Positions 12,128 to 22,924 of a stretch of DNA of 64,000 nt are shown here, one piece after another. The translations under genes and the position numbers were made by a program. How positions within the stretch are numbered: the first letter of the stretch is position 1; each line of letters opens with the position of its first letter. The stretch covers positions 72,714,757-72,778,756 of the forward strand of contig CM077165.1 in assembly GCA_039583875.1 (NCBI GenBank), written 5' to 3'. The notes below the pieces were generated by a model, which searched no databases, was not told where the DNA came from, and saw only the letters and a list, made by a program, of their open reading frames with translations. Source of the DNA: Platanthera guangdongensis (Eukaryota; Streptophyta; Magnoliopsida; Asparagales; Orchidaceae).

Positions 12128-13610
12128 ACGTTGGGTTCTTTTATTGCAAGAATTTGACTTGGAAATTAGGGATAAACAAGGAGCAAAAAACTTAGCGTCA
12201 GATCATCTCTCATGTTTAGAAAATCCACTACAAACAATGTTAGATGAGTCTGACATTAGTGATACATTTTCGGAGGAATTGCTGTTTGCATTGTCTATAA
12301 ATATAAATATTGATTATATGTGGTTTGCCGACTATACAAATAATATTGTGGCTAAGGTCCTTCTAAAAGATTTTCATAACAGCAGAAAAAGAAATTTTTC
12401 TCTAACTTGAAATATTACTTTCAGGAGGACCCCTATCTTTTTTGGATATGTGCAAACTCCATTATACGTAGATGTGTATCAATGGAGGAGGGCTGTAAAA
12501 TCTTGGGGCAGTGTCATTCAGGACATACAGGTGGTCACTTTGGAGCAAACCGCTCAGCTAAAAAGGTTCTTGATTCCTATTTTTATTGGTCCCTTCCATT
12601 CAAGGATGCCCAAAGGTATGTACTTTCATGTGATTCTTGTCAAAAATCAGGTAATATCTCTAAATTACATGAAATGCCACAAAAATTTATCCTTGAATGT
12701 GAAGTTTTTGATGTGTGGGGGATTGACTTTATGGGACCGTTTCCAATTTCTTTTGGGAATAAATATATTTTTGGTAGCTGTAGATTATGTATCAAAGTTG
12801 GTAGTGGCGCAGGCTTTCCCTACTAATGATAGTAGAATAGTAATTCAATTTCTGAAATCCTTATTTGCATGATTTGGCACACTACGTGCGCTTATTAGCG
12901 ATGGGGGTACACATTTTTGTAATCTATAGTTAAATAAAGTCTTACAAAAATACAGGGTCACACATAGGATAGTCACTCCTTATCATCTACAAACTAATGG
13001 TCAGGTTGAAGTTTCAAATAGAGAACTTAAGAGATTCATAGAAAAATCCATAGAAGGGAATAGGAAACAATGGTCTAAAAAACTAAACGATTTTTTGTGG
13101 GCATATAGGACCGCTTACAAAACTCCCATAGGGACCACTCTCTTTAGACTAGTCAATGGTAAATCATATCACCTGCCTATAGAATTAGAACATAAATCAT
13201 ATTGGGCAATATGCTCTTTGAATTTTGACACCAATTCTATAGGGGAGAAACAAAAACTTCAACTTAATGAATTAGATGAGTGGAGAACCATGGCTTATGA
13301 AAATTCTAGGATATATAAGGAGAAGACTAAGTTATTCCATAATTTTCAGCTTCGAAAACCTAAGACATTCAAAAAATGTGACCAAGTCCTCCTTTACAAT
13401 TCCCATCTTAGATTATTCCCAGGGAAGTTAAGGTCTAAGTGGTCCGGACCTTTCCAAGTCAAAGAGGTTTTTCCCTATGGCACCATTAAACTAACCCACC
13501 CTGAGAAGGGAGATTTTAAAGTAAACGGACACCGATTAAAACTTTATTATGGAGAGTTCCCTCAAGATTTCACACGCCAAGAATCATGCCTCCGACTAGA
13601 CATTGATTAA
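12128..13610 (+). pseudogene. Athila-lineage pol: RNase H end and integrase (broken)
   Basis: The fragment starts inside the RNase H/integrase linker (LLLQEFDLEIRDKQGAKN), passes through an HHCC zinc region ([28 protein letters not shown]), then the integrase core with [17 protein letters not shown] and NGQVEVSN supplying the D, D and E. It ends with the Athila/Tat-type tail ([42 protein letters not shown]). There are frame changes near 12405 and 12770, a TGA at 12870-12872 and a further stop near 12930. Wording such as NISKLHEMP and ELEHKSYWA is characteristic of the Athila group. The 5' half of the element is absent. Confidence 0.9.
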
Positions 13611-13717
13611 GTGTAATTTAGTAAAATTTTAAGTTTTTATTATCTTTGGTAAAATTTTAGTTAAATTTTAGTATAAAAAATAATAATAAAATCACTTAGG
13701 AAGTAATTCCATTTCAG
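13611..13717. other. AT-rich spacer after Athila integrase
   Basis: A short AT-rich stretch after the integrase stop. No motif is recognised. Confidence 0.5.
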
Positions 13718-14160
13718 AGGAGCACACGGGTTTGCACTCGCCCCTGTGCTAAGCCGCGTTCATGAAAAAATTTTTACCCAGTCGTGTGCGTACCCGTGTG
13801 TAGGTTATTGAGTTTGTCGTGCGAAATCTCCCCGAGCACCACACGGGTAGATACCCAGTCATGTGTGCACTCGTGTGTAGAGTTCGACGAATTAATGTTC
13901 CCGAGCAGGACATGGGTCCACACACGCCCGTGTGAGCACCCGTGTGTAGAGTTCGACGAATTATTATTCCCATTAGTATGACCACACAGGTCCACACACG
14001 TACATGTTGTTGACCATGTCCGCCTGGCGCACTGCTTTCCCATCAGTTTGACCACACGTTATCTCGAGACCCGTGTGCTGTGTGGTTATTGATTAGTGAA
14101 CACGGGTCCACACATGCCCATGTCGCAACCCTTGTTTGAATAATATACAAGGCCGTGTGC
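13718..14160. repeat. CACGGGT / ACACGCCCGTGT palindrome array upstream of Athila ORF3
   Basis: Copies of CACACGGGT, CACACGCCCGTGTG, ACTCGTGTGTAG and their complements alternate here. Two or three larger units share GTGTGTAGAGTTCGACGAATTA and the text that follows, giving a period of roughly 80 bp. The array lies between the integrase stop and the third ORF. It resembles a second array at 17455-17760 near the probable LTR promoter of the same element. Confidence 0.75.
14144..14150 (+). promoter_or_regulatory. TATA-like box (TATACAA) before Athila ORF3
   Basis: TATACAAGG lies at the right edge of the palindrome array and about 50 bp before the AAACCCTA leader motif at 14196. Spacing and position fit a promoter for ORF3. 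It is a weak TATA variant, so the call is tentative. Confidence 0.35.
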
Positions 14161-14195
14161 TAGTAGTCATCTTCCTCCTCTCCAATCCCTAGTTA

Positions 14196-14203
14196 AAACC
14201 CTA
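14196..14203 (+). promoter_or_regulatory. Telo-box-like motif AAACCCTA in ORF3 leader
   Basis: AAACCCTA is a known short element found near transcription starts of many plant genes. Here it lies in the pyrimidine-rich leader of the Athila third ORF. The SIRE third ORF has the same motif directly before its ATG (60465). Confidence 0.45.
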
Positions 14204-14300
14204 GTTTCCAGCACCACCTCCACGCCACGAACTTAGTTGGGAAATTTTTGCCTCCAAACTTCGCAGATCCATCTCCTCTAATCTTGATCTATATTCCTAG

Positions 14301-14450
14301 GTAAAATTTCTATCGTTTTCTTGTTTTTCAATTCTCATTTGTCTTCATTCTTTTCTCATTCTTCTTCATTCTCTTCTCATTCCTCTCCTTCTCATCCTTC
14401 TAAATTTTATTTCTCTTCTCATTCCTATCTTTCTCATTCTTCCTCTACAG
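14301..14450 (+). other. Candidate 5' UTR intron of Athila ORF3
   Basis: TCCTAG|GTAAAATTTC gives a good donor at 14301. A 150-nt, strongly T/C-rich stretch ends in TTCCTCTACAG at 14450, a strong acceptor. The ORF3 start codon lies 4 nt further on (ATC-ATG, 14454). Base composition changes sharply at both ends. Splicing has not been shown; the call rests on the signals. Confidence 0.6.
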
Positions 14451-14453
14451 ATC

Positions 14454-15704
14454 ATGTCAACGGGACGATCGCAAGGGGGGCGCTGTCATCGTCCGAATCT
14501 CACAACATTATCTATAGAATGGAGCGACAATGCTACACACCTGTTGTTTACGGATCCAACACATGTTAATCGTTTTAATTGCCTCCAATCTAAGAAATTT
14601 CAGGATATTCGCACTCTCAATTGGAGCATTTTAGAGGAGATCCATTTGGCTGACGAAGTACTAGAGTTAGTTTCTGTAGAGGGTTGGGCACAATTTTTTA
14701 ATATTGATGAGTTGGGGTTTAAGGAACTTATGTTAGAGTTTATGTCATCTTTCTACCTAATCTCAGGCCAACCTTCACCGAGATGTCCAACACGCAGGAA
14801 GGAATTATTTTTTTTCGAGTCGCAGGCACCACCTATACTCTTTCTATTATCCAATTCACCCAGTACTTAGGGTGTATGAGGACTCTTTCCTCTATAGTGC
14901 TGCATATTTCAACCTTCACCTTGATCTCCCCTCTCATGACCACACTGCCAATATTTGGTCTTAGCTTGTTTTCGATATTTCTCTATATAAGGCCAAGAGG
15001 TCTAAGGACTCTAAGTTGCATTCTCCCACTCTTCATTACATCCATCATCTACTGATTCTTACTTTGAGTGTCCGGGGCGAAAGCTCTGGTGTAGTGAGTA
15101 TACAGGATATTCTTTACCTCTACAGCATGTCTTTGCAATACCACATTCACTTAGGATATATGTTAGCACATTTCATTCTTCATCAGGCCGACAATTCCCA
15201 TATTGGGTCTATCTGTGTAGCACCCTACATCACTCGCTTGGCGAAGAACATGAATATCTTTGATTCCATTTCCTCGATGACAGTAGTAGCAAGGATAGTT
15301 CTTATCACTATGGCTAGTCTTCGATCACTCCGCCTCATCACTACACGTCAGGTTCATGGTGGACCTGTTTTTTCTACTGCAAGGCACAGACCTCAGCTTG
15401 CTTCTGATTCTGACGATGACGACCATGACCTCAACGAGCCTCCATCCTAATCTACTCATCATCATGGAGAGTCTTCTGCCCCTCCTCGATCGCACTCTCA
15501 GTATTCATGCGATTTCCATCACCTTTGTGAGACCGTGATCTCATCGAGCTTACAAAGTATAAAGGAATCACAGCAGCGGACAGAGGCCGCCATAGCTCAG
15601 ATCACGGATCCCTTGAAGATCTCTCCTCCACCACTGGCAGCTCCCTGTCCCCCTCACCTCCTCGACGATCCTTCTGATGTTGCCGACCCAACATTTTATT
15701 TTTG
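14454..15704 (+). pseudogene. Athila third ORF (env-position protein), frameshifted
   Basis: The ATG at 14454 follows the candidate intron acceptor. The N-terminal block (residues about 20-110) has the W-S, FxxL, GW and EFxxxFY spacing seen in the extra ORF of Athila elements. The frame shifts near 14790 into IFFRVAGTTYTLSIIQFTQYLG and again near 15010. It then gives GRGESSGVVSIQDILYLYSM-like text (the first R is read as VRGES in places), HIHLGYMLAHFILHQ and APYITRLAKNMNIF. These blocks are known from Athila ORF3 proteins of unknown function. An acidic segment (SDSDDDDHDLNEPP) precedes a stop at 15448; the remaining text to about 15704 can be read with another shift. The position is that of env in retroviruses, but I see no signal peptide or clear membrane anchor in the conserved frame. 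Confidence 0.75.
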
Positions 15705-17440
15705 ATTTCTATGTAGTATCTTATATTTAGATATGCATCATCAGATATTATATGCTATTAGTTTTGCTCCATTTGTACTGCTTATGCTATGCTATTCCAT
15801 TGATGTTCAGTTCTTTACATATTGTTTTATTTGCTTTATAAGTTCTTTACGTTGCATTAAGGACACTACAAATTTTAAGTTTGTGGGTGGATATTCTTAA
15901 ATTCTAATATTTAACTACTGGAAATGATTATAATTTGTTAAGAAACGGGCCAAAATAAAAAAATTCTAATATTTTTTTACTCAATATTGTTAAAACTCCC
16001 TAATAAAATTGTTTTTGCTTCTTTTTAAGCTTTCATTAATTCACTCACTTGGGATTAAAACTAGTTAATTTGCTTTGGTAAGAGCTGATTAAAATAAATT
16101 AAAGTAAACTCATTGAGTGTACAAATTTGTTACTATTAATTATGTACAGAAATTCATTAGCTTAATTTTCTCTATATAACTTATTTTTAAGATTAGTCCC
16201 CTATATTATTAACTAACAATCACTCTATTTTTGAAAATATAATTACCTATAATAAAGCGAGTCGAAGTGTGTAATATTTTGATAGTTTTGTGTTAGGGAA
16301 TCAAAATGAAGAATACTCTTTATTGGTTTCTAGAATTTGCCCCTAGCGATCCTCAAAACATTCGCATAACTTAATTAGCATGGGCGAAAATGATTGAGGC
16401 CTCCCATTGGATAGCTTGAGCCTTGCAAGCCCAAAATCCTAAACATTATACCCTTGCACACCCAATTTGGACCTAATCCATATTTCTTTCGATTCACCAC
16501 TACTAAAATTCACCAAGGCCAGAAATTCTCAACTATTAGCACATCTATCATTGATTTTACACCTTTTGCTATGTGAATTACAAAATTTAAACAGATGGTG
16601 TAACGGACTTTGATAAGCTATTTATTGGTGAAGAAAAAAAGAGAAAAATATATGAATATGCATCAAAAGATTGGAGAAAGAAAAAAAAATAATACAAAAA
16701 AGGGGAAGTATAATAATTGTGAAGTCTGTGGTGCTTTTATAATGTTGATATATGTTAGGGTAATTATATAGCAAGAGGCTCAATCGAGATCTAGGTGTGA
16801 TAAGAACCATCTAATTTATCTTTGATTACCCCACCTATAATCTTTTATCCTAAGCCAAAAAGTTACATCCTAATACAAGTCCTAAGGATCCATCCTTGTT
16901 AATCCTAACAAGTGTCGTGGAGAGTGTGTGAAAAGGCAAGCTTATGGCTATCAATATTGATACTTAAAAGTTTTGAAACACTAATGCCTACCCTATTATG
17001 ATTGTTATTTTCTCTTCATATTTTTTATGGATGATTGTAACTTTATTTCTAGAAAAGAGTGAAAGATAGTTAATAGATATATGGGAGGAATTTTAAGATA
17101 AAGTTATATTATGAAAAGTCTGCTATACTATTTCATATGCAATTATAACATCAAATTTCTCTTTAAATTCATAGCAACCAGCATGCAGAAGAAAAATTAA
17201 TTATTGGTAATCAAAATGCTTCAACCTCCATTCGTTATAATTGCACGAAAATAATTAAGAATTTGAATTATCATGAATAGAAGAGTGCAATATAGATTTT
17301 CCTTTATTTTATGTATTAATTTATTTATTTATTTATTTATTTATTCATTAATCTTCTTAATGCAAGTATTGCAAGTCTTTGGAACTAAAAGTCATTGAGC
17401 AAGCAGAGGTGTTCATAGATCCAACATGACTGATGGAAAA
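15705..17440 (+). other. Athila 3' non-coding region; LTR start not placed
   Basis: AT-rich and without genes. Near 15857-15893 the text CATTAAGGACACTACA... TTTTAAGTTTGTGGGTGG matches a conserved Athila 3' motif of the type ATTGAGGACAATG ... TTAAGTTTGGGGG. A TTTA microsatellite lies at about 17319-17350. The start of the 3' LTR must be in this interval, but no decisive TG and polypurine tract were found. Confidence 0.5.
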
Positions 17441-18166
17441 GGTCTTGGATTGGGCACGCACGGGTAGGGACATGCCCATGTCACTACCTATGCCATTCTC
17501 TAGAAAGATCAGGAAGAAAAGACGTAAAGAGTTACAAGAGTGCCACACGGGTAGGGACATGCCCATGTCACTACCCGTGTCTTTATCGGGAAGAATCAGA
17601 CCTGGAGACATGAAGAACACGCGGCCATGTTTCCAACCGTGTCAAATGACACGGCTCATGAGCAGGCATGCCTTTTCATACCAAACCGCCCAGACGCACC
17701 GTTTCATAACCTACACGGCTTATGACACGGCCGTGTTGGAACCCGTGTTGGATATCTATTTGCAAGAAGAATATAAAAACCTGCACTCAAAAATAGAAAG
17801 GCTCCTTTTGGATTCAAAGACTTGGAGAATTTCTGGATGACAAAAGTGGAGCTATCAAGTGAAGGGGAAATCAAAGGAGATAATTCGTATGGTTTTAATC
17901 TTCATGTATCTCTTTTAATTTCCCCTTTCTCTTAGTGGATCTTTATTTTACATTTTGTATGAGGCTTATTTTTCTGAACCGATTTAGTAATCATGTATGT
18001 TGGTTTTCATTTCGTATCTGTGTTATTTTAATCGTATGTGTTGTTTCAAGCAAAGAGATTGATCATAGATTTGAAGTTAGTATTTATTTCATGTGAATCC
18101 CAAACTTCTATATTGAGAAATTGGAAGGTTGTGATGATGGTTATTAATTTCATTCTCTGGTGTTCT
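17441..18166 (+). repeat. Athila 3' LTR, left part with array
   Basis: Positions 17455-17760 carry GCACGGGTAGGGACATGCCC twice and many ACACGGCCGTGT-like palindromes. TATAAAAACC follows at 17772. The next text runs as an R/U5-like AT-rich region to CTCTGGT-GTTCT at 18166, where the CRM-like element is inserted. The sequence resumes at 24245 with the duplicated GTTCT. The LTR assignment rests on position after Athila ORF3 and on the array plus TATA order. Confidence 0.6.
17772..17779 (+). promoter_or_regulatory. TATA box of Athila LTR
   Basis: TATAAAAA immediately downstream of the CACGGGT palindrome array, in the orientation of Athila transcription. Confidence 0.5.
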
Positions 18167-19491
18167 TGATGCAAGCTCACACGGGAGACCGTAAAATATC
18201 TACGGACACACAGTAATACCTCTCCACGATCCAATTCTACAATTGCACAAAACATCAAACGCGGTGCACACACTACTTAATTTTGTCAATTAGATGTTAT
18301 CGTACAGGTAGCCAAACCGATTAGGATCTAACAAAGGCTATATGCCAATATTCTTTCCGACTAAAGGGACCAACCCGGTCTGGTCGAGCAATGGTTATAC
18401 CAAAAGATATCTACCAAAACGTTGCGATTCGGATACGGTCGATCTATCCCAATAAAAAGAAAATGAAGGTTCGCCAAATCTTTCAAACTTAAATAAAATA
18501 AGGTTGAACAACAAAATCAAACGAAGAAACCACGATAAATTCAACGTTTCAAAGATCACGCCAAAGTATCCACCATAATAAAAATCGAGAGAGAAACACC
18601 AAAAGTAGAAATGTTTCGTTACCCAATCAGAATGGATGATTCTGATTCACTATTTTCTGGATCGTCCTTCAACAGCTCCGCCGGAGTCACGCCGAATGGA
18701 GAGAAAACTCGTCCACCTTCGTCGCTTCACGCAAGAGTTGGGATCCACAACGGGGGATCTTGCCTTGGCCGAATTTCACCCAAAAATAAAGAGGTTGGTC
18801 GTGTTTTGGAGAGGGAGAAGTGTTTGCCGGATAAAGGGGGAAGAGAGAGGAAAGGTGGCGGCTAGAGGGGGTGGTCGGGTTTATGCGAGAGATGAAAGGA
18901 GAGGGAGGAGGAGGTGGAGAGTAGCCGAGTAGGGTGAGAGGGAGGAGATGATGGCCAGCGGCCAAATAGAGAGAAGGAGGATAGGAGGAGCCGAAATTTT
19001 GAAAAGGAGGGGGAAAAAGATCTCAAGAAAGATTTAGGGATTCAAATTCTTATCATTCATTCTATCAAATCCTTCATAACCATGGCTATATATAGCCTAC
19101 ACCACTCCATCTCCTCCATTCAAAATTCAAAATGAAACTATGATGGTTATATGCACCCATCATGAAATAAAAATAATACACAAATTAATTGCATGAAATT
19201 AAACACTCTTGATGGTTATAGGCACCCATCATCCATGAAATGAAATAAAAACTTAAAACAAAAATTGCTAAAATAATAATTAATAGAATATAAAATATAT
19301 AATTATTTAATTTATAATTATATATTTTATTTAATGGCGGCGGTGGACGTCGAGCAAAACATGTAGCAGTGGCGGCGTTGGTGAAGAAACATCGTGGTAG
19401 AATTTCATCTTCGAGCTTACAGCAACGATCGTCCCAATCCACAAACTCTCGATGATGAGGATCAATGGCCGCATCAGTATCGTCGTCATCA
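18167..19491 (-). repeat. 3' LTR of the CRM-like element
   Basis: 1325 bp, TGATGCAAGC...CATCA. It matches 22925-24244 throughout, for example the CTCACACGGGA segment near 18177 and the ACCCAATCAGAATGGATGATTC segment near 18620, with scattered substitutions. The divergence looks older than that of the Tekay or SIRE pairs. The sequence just to its right (AACTCAAAATC read on the other strand) is purine-rich before TGATGAC. Confidence 0.85.
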
Positions 19492-19640
19492 ATCTTCCCC
19501 AACTCAAAATCACTCATCACCGATGAGTGGCTCGGAAGGAGAAAGTAGCCAAAAACAGCATCAGCAGGTGGCAAGTCCGACTTGGAAATCCAAGTAACAG
19601 AAGTATAGTCACCACCCATCAACCAAAACATGTCAGACAA
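19185..19640 (-). CDS. ORF crossing the interior / 3' LTR boundary
   Basis: A 151-codon minus-strand frame starts in the interior (SDLPPADAVFGYFLLPSHSS) and continues into the LTR (REFVDWDDRCCKLEDEILPR, then TNAATATCFARRPPPP). The right-hand LTR keeps an open frame for the same segment (REFVDWDDRCRKLKDDILPR at about 24084-24240). This could be the tail of the integrase polyprotein, as in CRM elements whose pol extends into the 3' LTR. It is downstream of, and near, the integrase C-terminal remnant. Function is not known. Confidence 0.45.
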   Translation of the reverse strand: MSDMFWLMGGDYTSVTWISKSDLPPADAVFGYFLLPSHSSVMSDFELGKIDDDDTDAAIDPHHREFVDWDDRCCKLEDEILPRCFFTNAATATCFARRPPPPLNKIYNYKLNNYIFYILLIIILAIFVLSFYFISWMMGAYNHQECLISCN

Positions 19641-19729
19641 AAAAAATTGGTCCTGGAAAACCTGGGAAAAGCATTAGGCAATAAAGAAGAAAATGTTTTA
19701 TCATCAACAATCAACGTACCTCCATTGGA

Positions 19730-20300
19730 GACCTATGGAGATAGCTATCCAGAAATAAGCTCACCCCCCAACCCACTAGAAAATGCAGTATAACTAAACA
19801 GATAGGAAGATAATTCAAATGGAGGAAAAACATATGACGTTAAATCAGAAACATTAAAAATAGGGGAAATACCCCCAATCAGTTGGTAACTTCAAAAGAT
19901 ATGTGTTTTTTCCTAATTTGTTTAATTTTCGAAAAGGTCTAGATCGTCGATTCGTCAACTTTTCTATAGTGCCCGAAGGCGACCGTTCAGGGACGAAACG
20001 CACCAAAACTAAATCGTCAACCTTAAAGTGCGACGCTCTTTTATGTATGTTAGCATGAAACTGATAAGATGTATAATGTGTGGCTAGCGCTTTAATAATG
20101 TGCTTATATAAATTTTGAACATGAGAGGCGAAATCTTGTGCGAATTTACTTCACCTATAATATGGCGATAACGAAATCAAGTCAACATGCACTGGTGTTT
20201 TATACCCACGCACAATCTCATTCGGCCATTAGCTTGCTTGTAAGAAATAGGACGCAAATTGAATGATTAATTTTTTAAATGTGCGCTTAAATATGTTACT
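19730..20300 (-). pseudogene. Integrase C-terminal remnant of the CRM-like element
   Basis: The minus strand reads PNEIVRGYKTPVHVDLI, then KRALRFKVDDLVLVRFVPER, SGTIEKLTNRRSRPFRKLNK and YLLKLPTDWG. This is the usual end of a plant gypsy integrase (H--F--GD-V-VR--PER-P-GT---L--R--GPF-I). Several stops interrupt it. No DDE core is found upstream. Confidence 0.65.
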
Positions 20301-20384
20301 ACCGTGAGGAGTGAACCCATGTGCTACATGACTCAACCCAAATACAGAGGATAAAGGGGTTAACTCAGGGGGCACGGGAGACTT

Positions 20385-20738
20385 CTAATCAAGGATGATT
20401 TTCGTAGGCTCCAAATTTACAGTTCTAATTTTATATTTAATATTTTCACGCTTGGCAAGAAGATATGCCAAGGAGGACTGCTCATCATAAATAATATAGT
20501 TGGATGCTCGCGTATGTGAAAAGATGTGCGAGCAATACATCTCAAGGGGCCTGACTATGGTCACTAACGTGTGGAAATGAGGGTCATCATTAGGCGATGG
20601 GTAAATACGTGAAACCAGGTGTTGTATATAAGTATATCTAGGGGACACCACATCTAGAGGCACAATTTCCAAAGAATCAAAATAATTCGTAGTCGAGGGG
20701 AGAACCGTAGACGTACATGCATTACAATGAACAATCAA
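20385..20738 (-). CDS. Unrecognised ORF, 117 codons
   Basis: It lies between the acidic ORF and the integrase remnant, on the coding strand of the element. I recognise no family or motif. It could be a decayed part of the polyprotein or chance. Confidence 0.2.
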   Translation of the reverse strand: MIVHCNACTSTVLPSTTNYFDSLEIVPLDVVSPRYTYIQHLVSRIYPSPNDDPHFHTLVTIVRPLEMYCSHIFSHTRASNYIIYDEQSSLAYLLAKRENIKYKIRTVNLEPTKIILD

Positions 20739-20890
20739 TGTGATACGAAGGCAGATCTATGGGGTGCGGTGTACAGTCCAAATACCACTGCACATAGCTT
20801 AGGAATATATATACGATGAGACAACGCCAATGTAGGAAATAATAAAGTGGGCGTGACACAAAAATTTAGACTAGGACTACCGGTTCCATG

Positions 20891-21571
20891 TCATAGTAAG
20901 TCAACTAATGTGGGCAAATAGTCAGGAGGAAGGGTCGGCAGATTCAAACCCGGGATAACATCCAAATCAGTATAAATTTCACCCAACGGTGACGACATCA
21001 AGGAATTCTCATCCGGGTGTAAAACCAAAGAATCGTCCAAAAATATAACTTCCTCGCTTGGAATTTCTTCAAACACACTAGAAACAACATTCGAATCGAA
21101 GCTAGTAAAAGTATCAAAAATTCGCAAAATTGAACCAGACAAAATTTCTAATTTAATTTGAGCTTTAGGAACTAGTGATAATGTCAAAGAAATAGTTTTC
21201 AGGTTCTCAACGCTAAAATCATCCAAAAATATCTGTCCATCATAAGCTAATTCATCCACAATAACACTTGGGACATCCTCACTTTCAGGATCCTCAGATA
21301 ACTCAGATATAATCTCAGTAGGTTTAATCATATACTCTAACATGATGGGGATCGTATCCTGGAGAGGGCACTCAATACTACGGTGAACAGACACAACACT
21401 AGTAGGGCACTTAATATGCAAGGGAATACTTTCACAGATCAAAATATCATCATCCCAAACATCATCTTCCATATCACTAGGTATTCCTTCAATTTCAGAC
21501 TCATCAGAATCGTCGGGCATTAACGCACATGACGGAATACTCTCACCTACGGGGTACATCCTCAGGGTCAA
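20891..21571 (-). CDS. Acidic 226-residue ORF of unknown function
   Basis: This is the longest frame inside the element, on its coding strand and directly downstream of Gag. It is rich in Asp and Glu (for example DDSDESEIEGIPSDMEDDVW and SELSEDPESEDVPS) with intervening hydrophobic stretches. There is no zinc knuckle, protease triad or RT motif. The preceding Gag frame ends in a similar acidic run (ETDTHEDADVD), so this may be a frameshifted C-terminal extension of Gag. It occupies the place where protease and RT would be expected. Confidence 0.4.
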   Translation of the reverse strand: MTLRMYPVGESIPSCALMPDDSDESEIEGIPSDMEDDVWDDDILICESIPLHIKCPTSVVSVHRSIECPLQDTIPIMLEYMIKPTEIISELSEDPESEDVPSVIVDELAYDGQIFLDDFSVENLKTISLTLSLVPKAQIKLEILSGSILRIFDTFTSFDSNVVSSVFEEIPSEEVIFLDDSLVLHPDENSLMSSPLGEIYTDLDVIPGLNLPTLPPDYLPTLVDLL

Positions 21572-22420
21572 GAGATATTACATCTACATCAGCATCCTCA
21601 TGGGTATCAGTTTCTATCTCAAGGGGCTTAGATGTTGAGGCTAAAGGAGGCATAACCCTAGTAGTAACATCTTTCAAGTCCACGACAAATTACCTATTAG
21701 GACTGGTTTCCCTAATGGTGGGCGGTGGTCCTAAGACGGATTTTCCCGTCTGAAACGAGCGAGTCTTATTCTTAGGAATGTTGTGCTTCTCAATATCCAA
21801 GGCAGCATTACAAGTGGTGTTTAGGTCATGTGACCATAACGCAGTAATTTACCCTGGATGTAGGGGTTTAACCCCTTACAAAACCTAAAGAGGGTGAGCT
21901 CTGGCATCTCCTTCACACCACACCTAACCATCATATCTTTAAGAAGACTCATATACTCAGAGACTGACTTATTCCCTTATTTAAGGGTAGCCAAATCATC
22001 TGACATCTGCGTTCGATGGTACGTAGGGACGTACTATTCTGTCAGCATGGCCTTCATGTTTGCCCAACCAATATGTAATTTACCATTCTCAGCTCTCATA
22101 CGTCGTTCCTCATTCAACTAGAATATCATAGCTCTACCTAACAACTTTATTCTCATAACTCGCAAATTATCTGCATTAGTCGATTTGTACCACTCAAAGT
22201 AGCACTCTATTTCCTTAACCCAGTCTAGGAAAACTTAGGGACACCCTAAACCATCATTAGTAGGTGACTCACTTCTATTGGGAGGATAAGAGTGGGGACG
22301 GTTGGTATTCTTATGGTATGAAGGCAAGGCTGGGGTATGTTTATCCATGACTTTAACATACAAATAGTCATAACTGTCATAAGTGGGTGCCTGTCTTCTA
22401 GCATACACGTCATAAGCCAT
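21572..22420 (-). pseudogene. Gypsy Gag remnant of the CRM-like element
   Basis: The minus strand reads ECYFEWYKSTNADNLRVMRI, then RMRAENGKLHIGWANMKAML, VPTYHRTQMSDDLATLK, SVSEYMSLLKDMMVRCGVKE and FRFCKGLNPYIQGKLL. This order and spacing is that of the retrotransposon Gag domain. Several stop codons and frame changes interrupt it. No CCHC knuckle is visible. Confidence 0.65.
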
Positions 22421-22910
22421 TTTCTACTGGTGACGGGACAGAAAATTCTACTCGAATCTGGTGCACATGCCATGAAATATAAACCTGGCCCACTAAACTC
22501 TAGGAATGATAGAATAGTTCCTGCTTAGCAACTAGGATAATAAATAAATGTTTTTGATTTTCTTACTGAAAATATTATGAAGATTATTAAATAATTTTTT
22601 TATTATTTTTTTGGAGAAAAATAAAAATATAGGCCTCTATTTACAGAGCAAAATTAAAAATTTATAATGACTTAATAAAAATAATGACTTAATAAAAATA
22701 AAATATTTTTTGATTTCTTACTTATAAAATGATGGAAAATTTCCAGAAGTTAAGTTTTTGAATTTTGGGAAAAACGGAGAATTTTAAGTTGTTATTGGCA
22801 GACCAAAACTAAAACTTTTGTTTTATTATTTTGACATAGAATCATGCAAGTGCGTGTCGGTGAAATAGTAAAAGGGGGAGGGTTCCAATTAGGAAATGAC
22901 GTTAACCTCC

Positions 22911-22921
22911 CTCTGATACCA
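22911..22921 (-). other. Primer-binding site of the CRM-like element
   Basis: CTCTGATACCA on the plus strand is TGGTATCAGAG on the minus strand, complementary to the 3' end of initiator tRNA-Met, 3 nt from the right-hand LTR. Confidence 0.8.
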
Positions 22922-22924
22922 AAT

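Noticed and set aside
21529..22121. Plus-strand ORFs opposite the Gag of the CRM-like element
   Set aside because: They are antisense shadows of a recognisable Gag frame.
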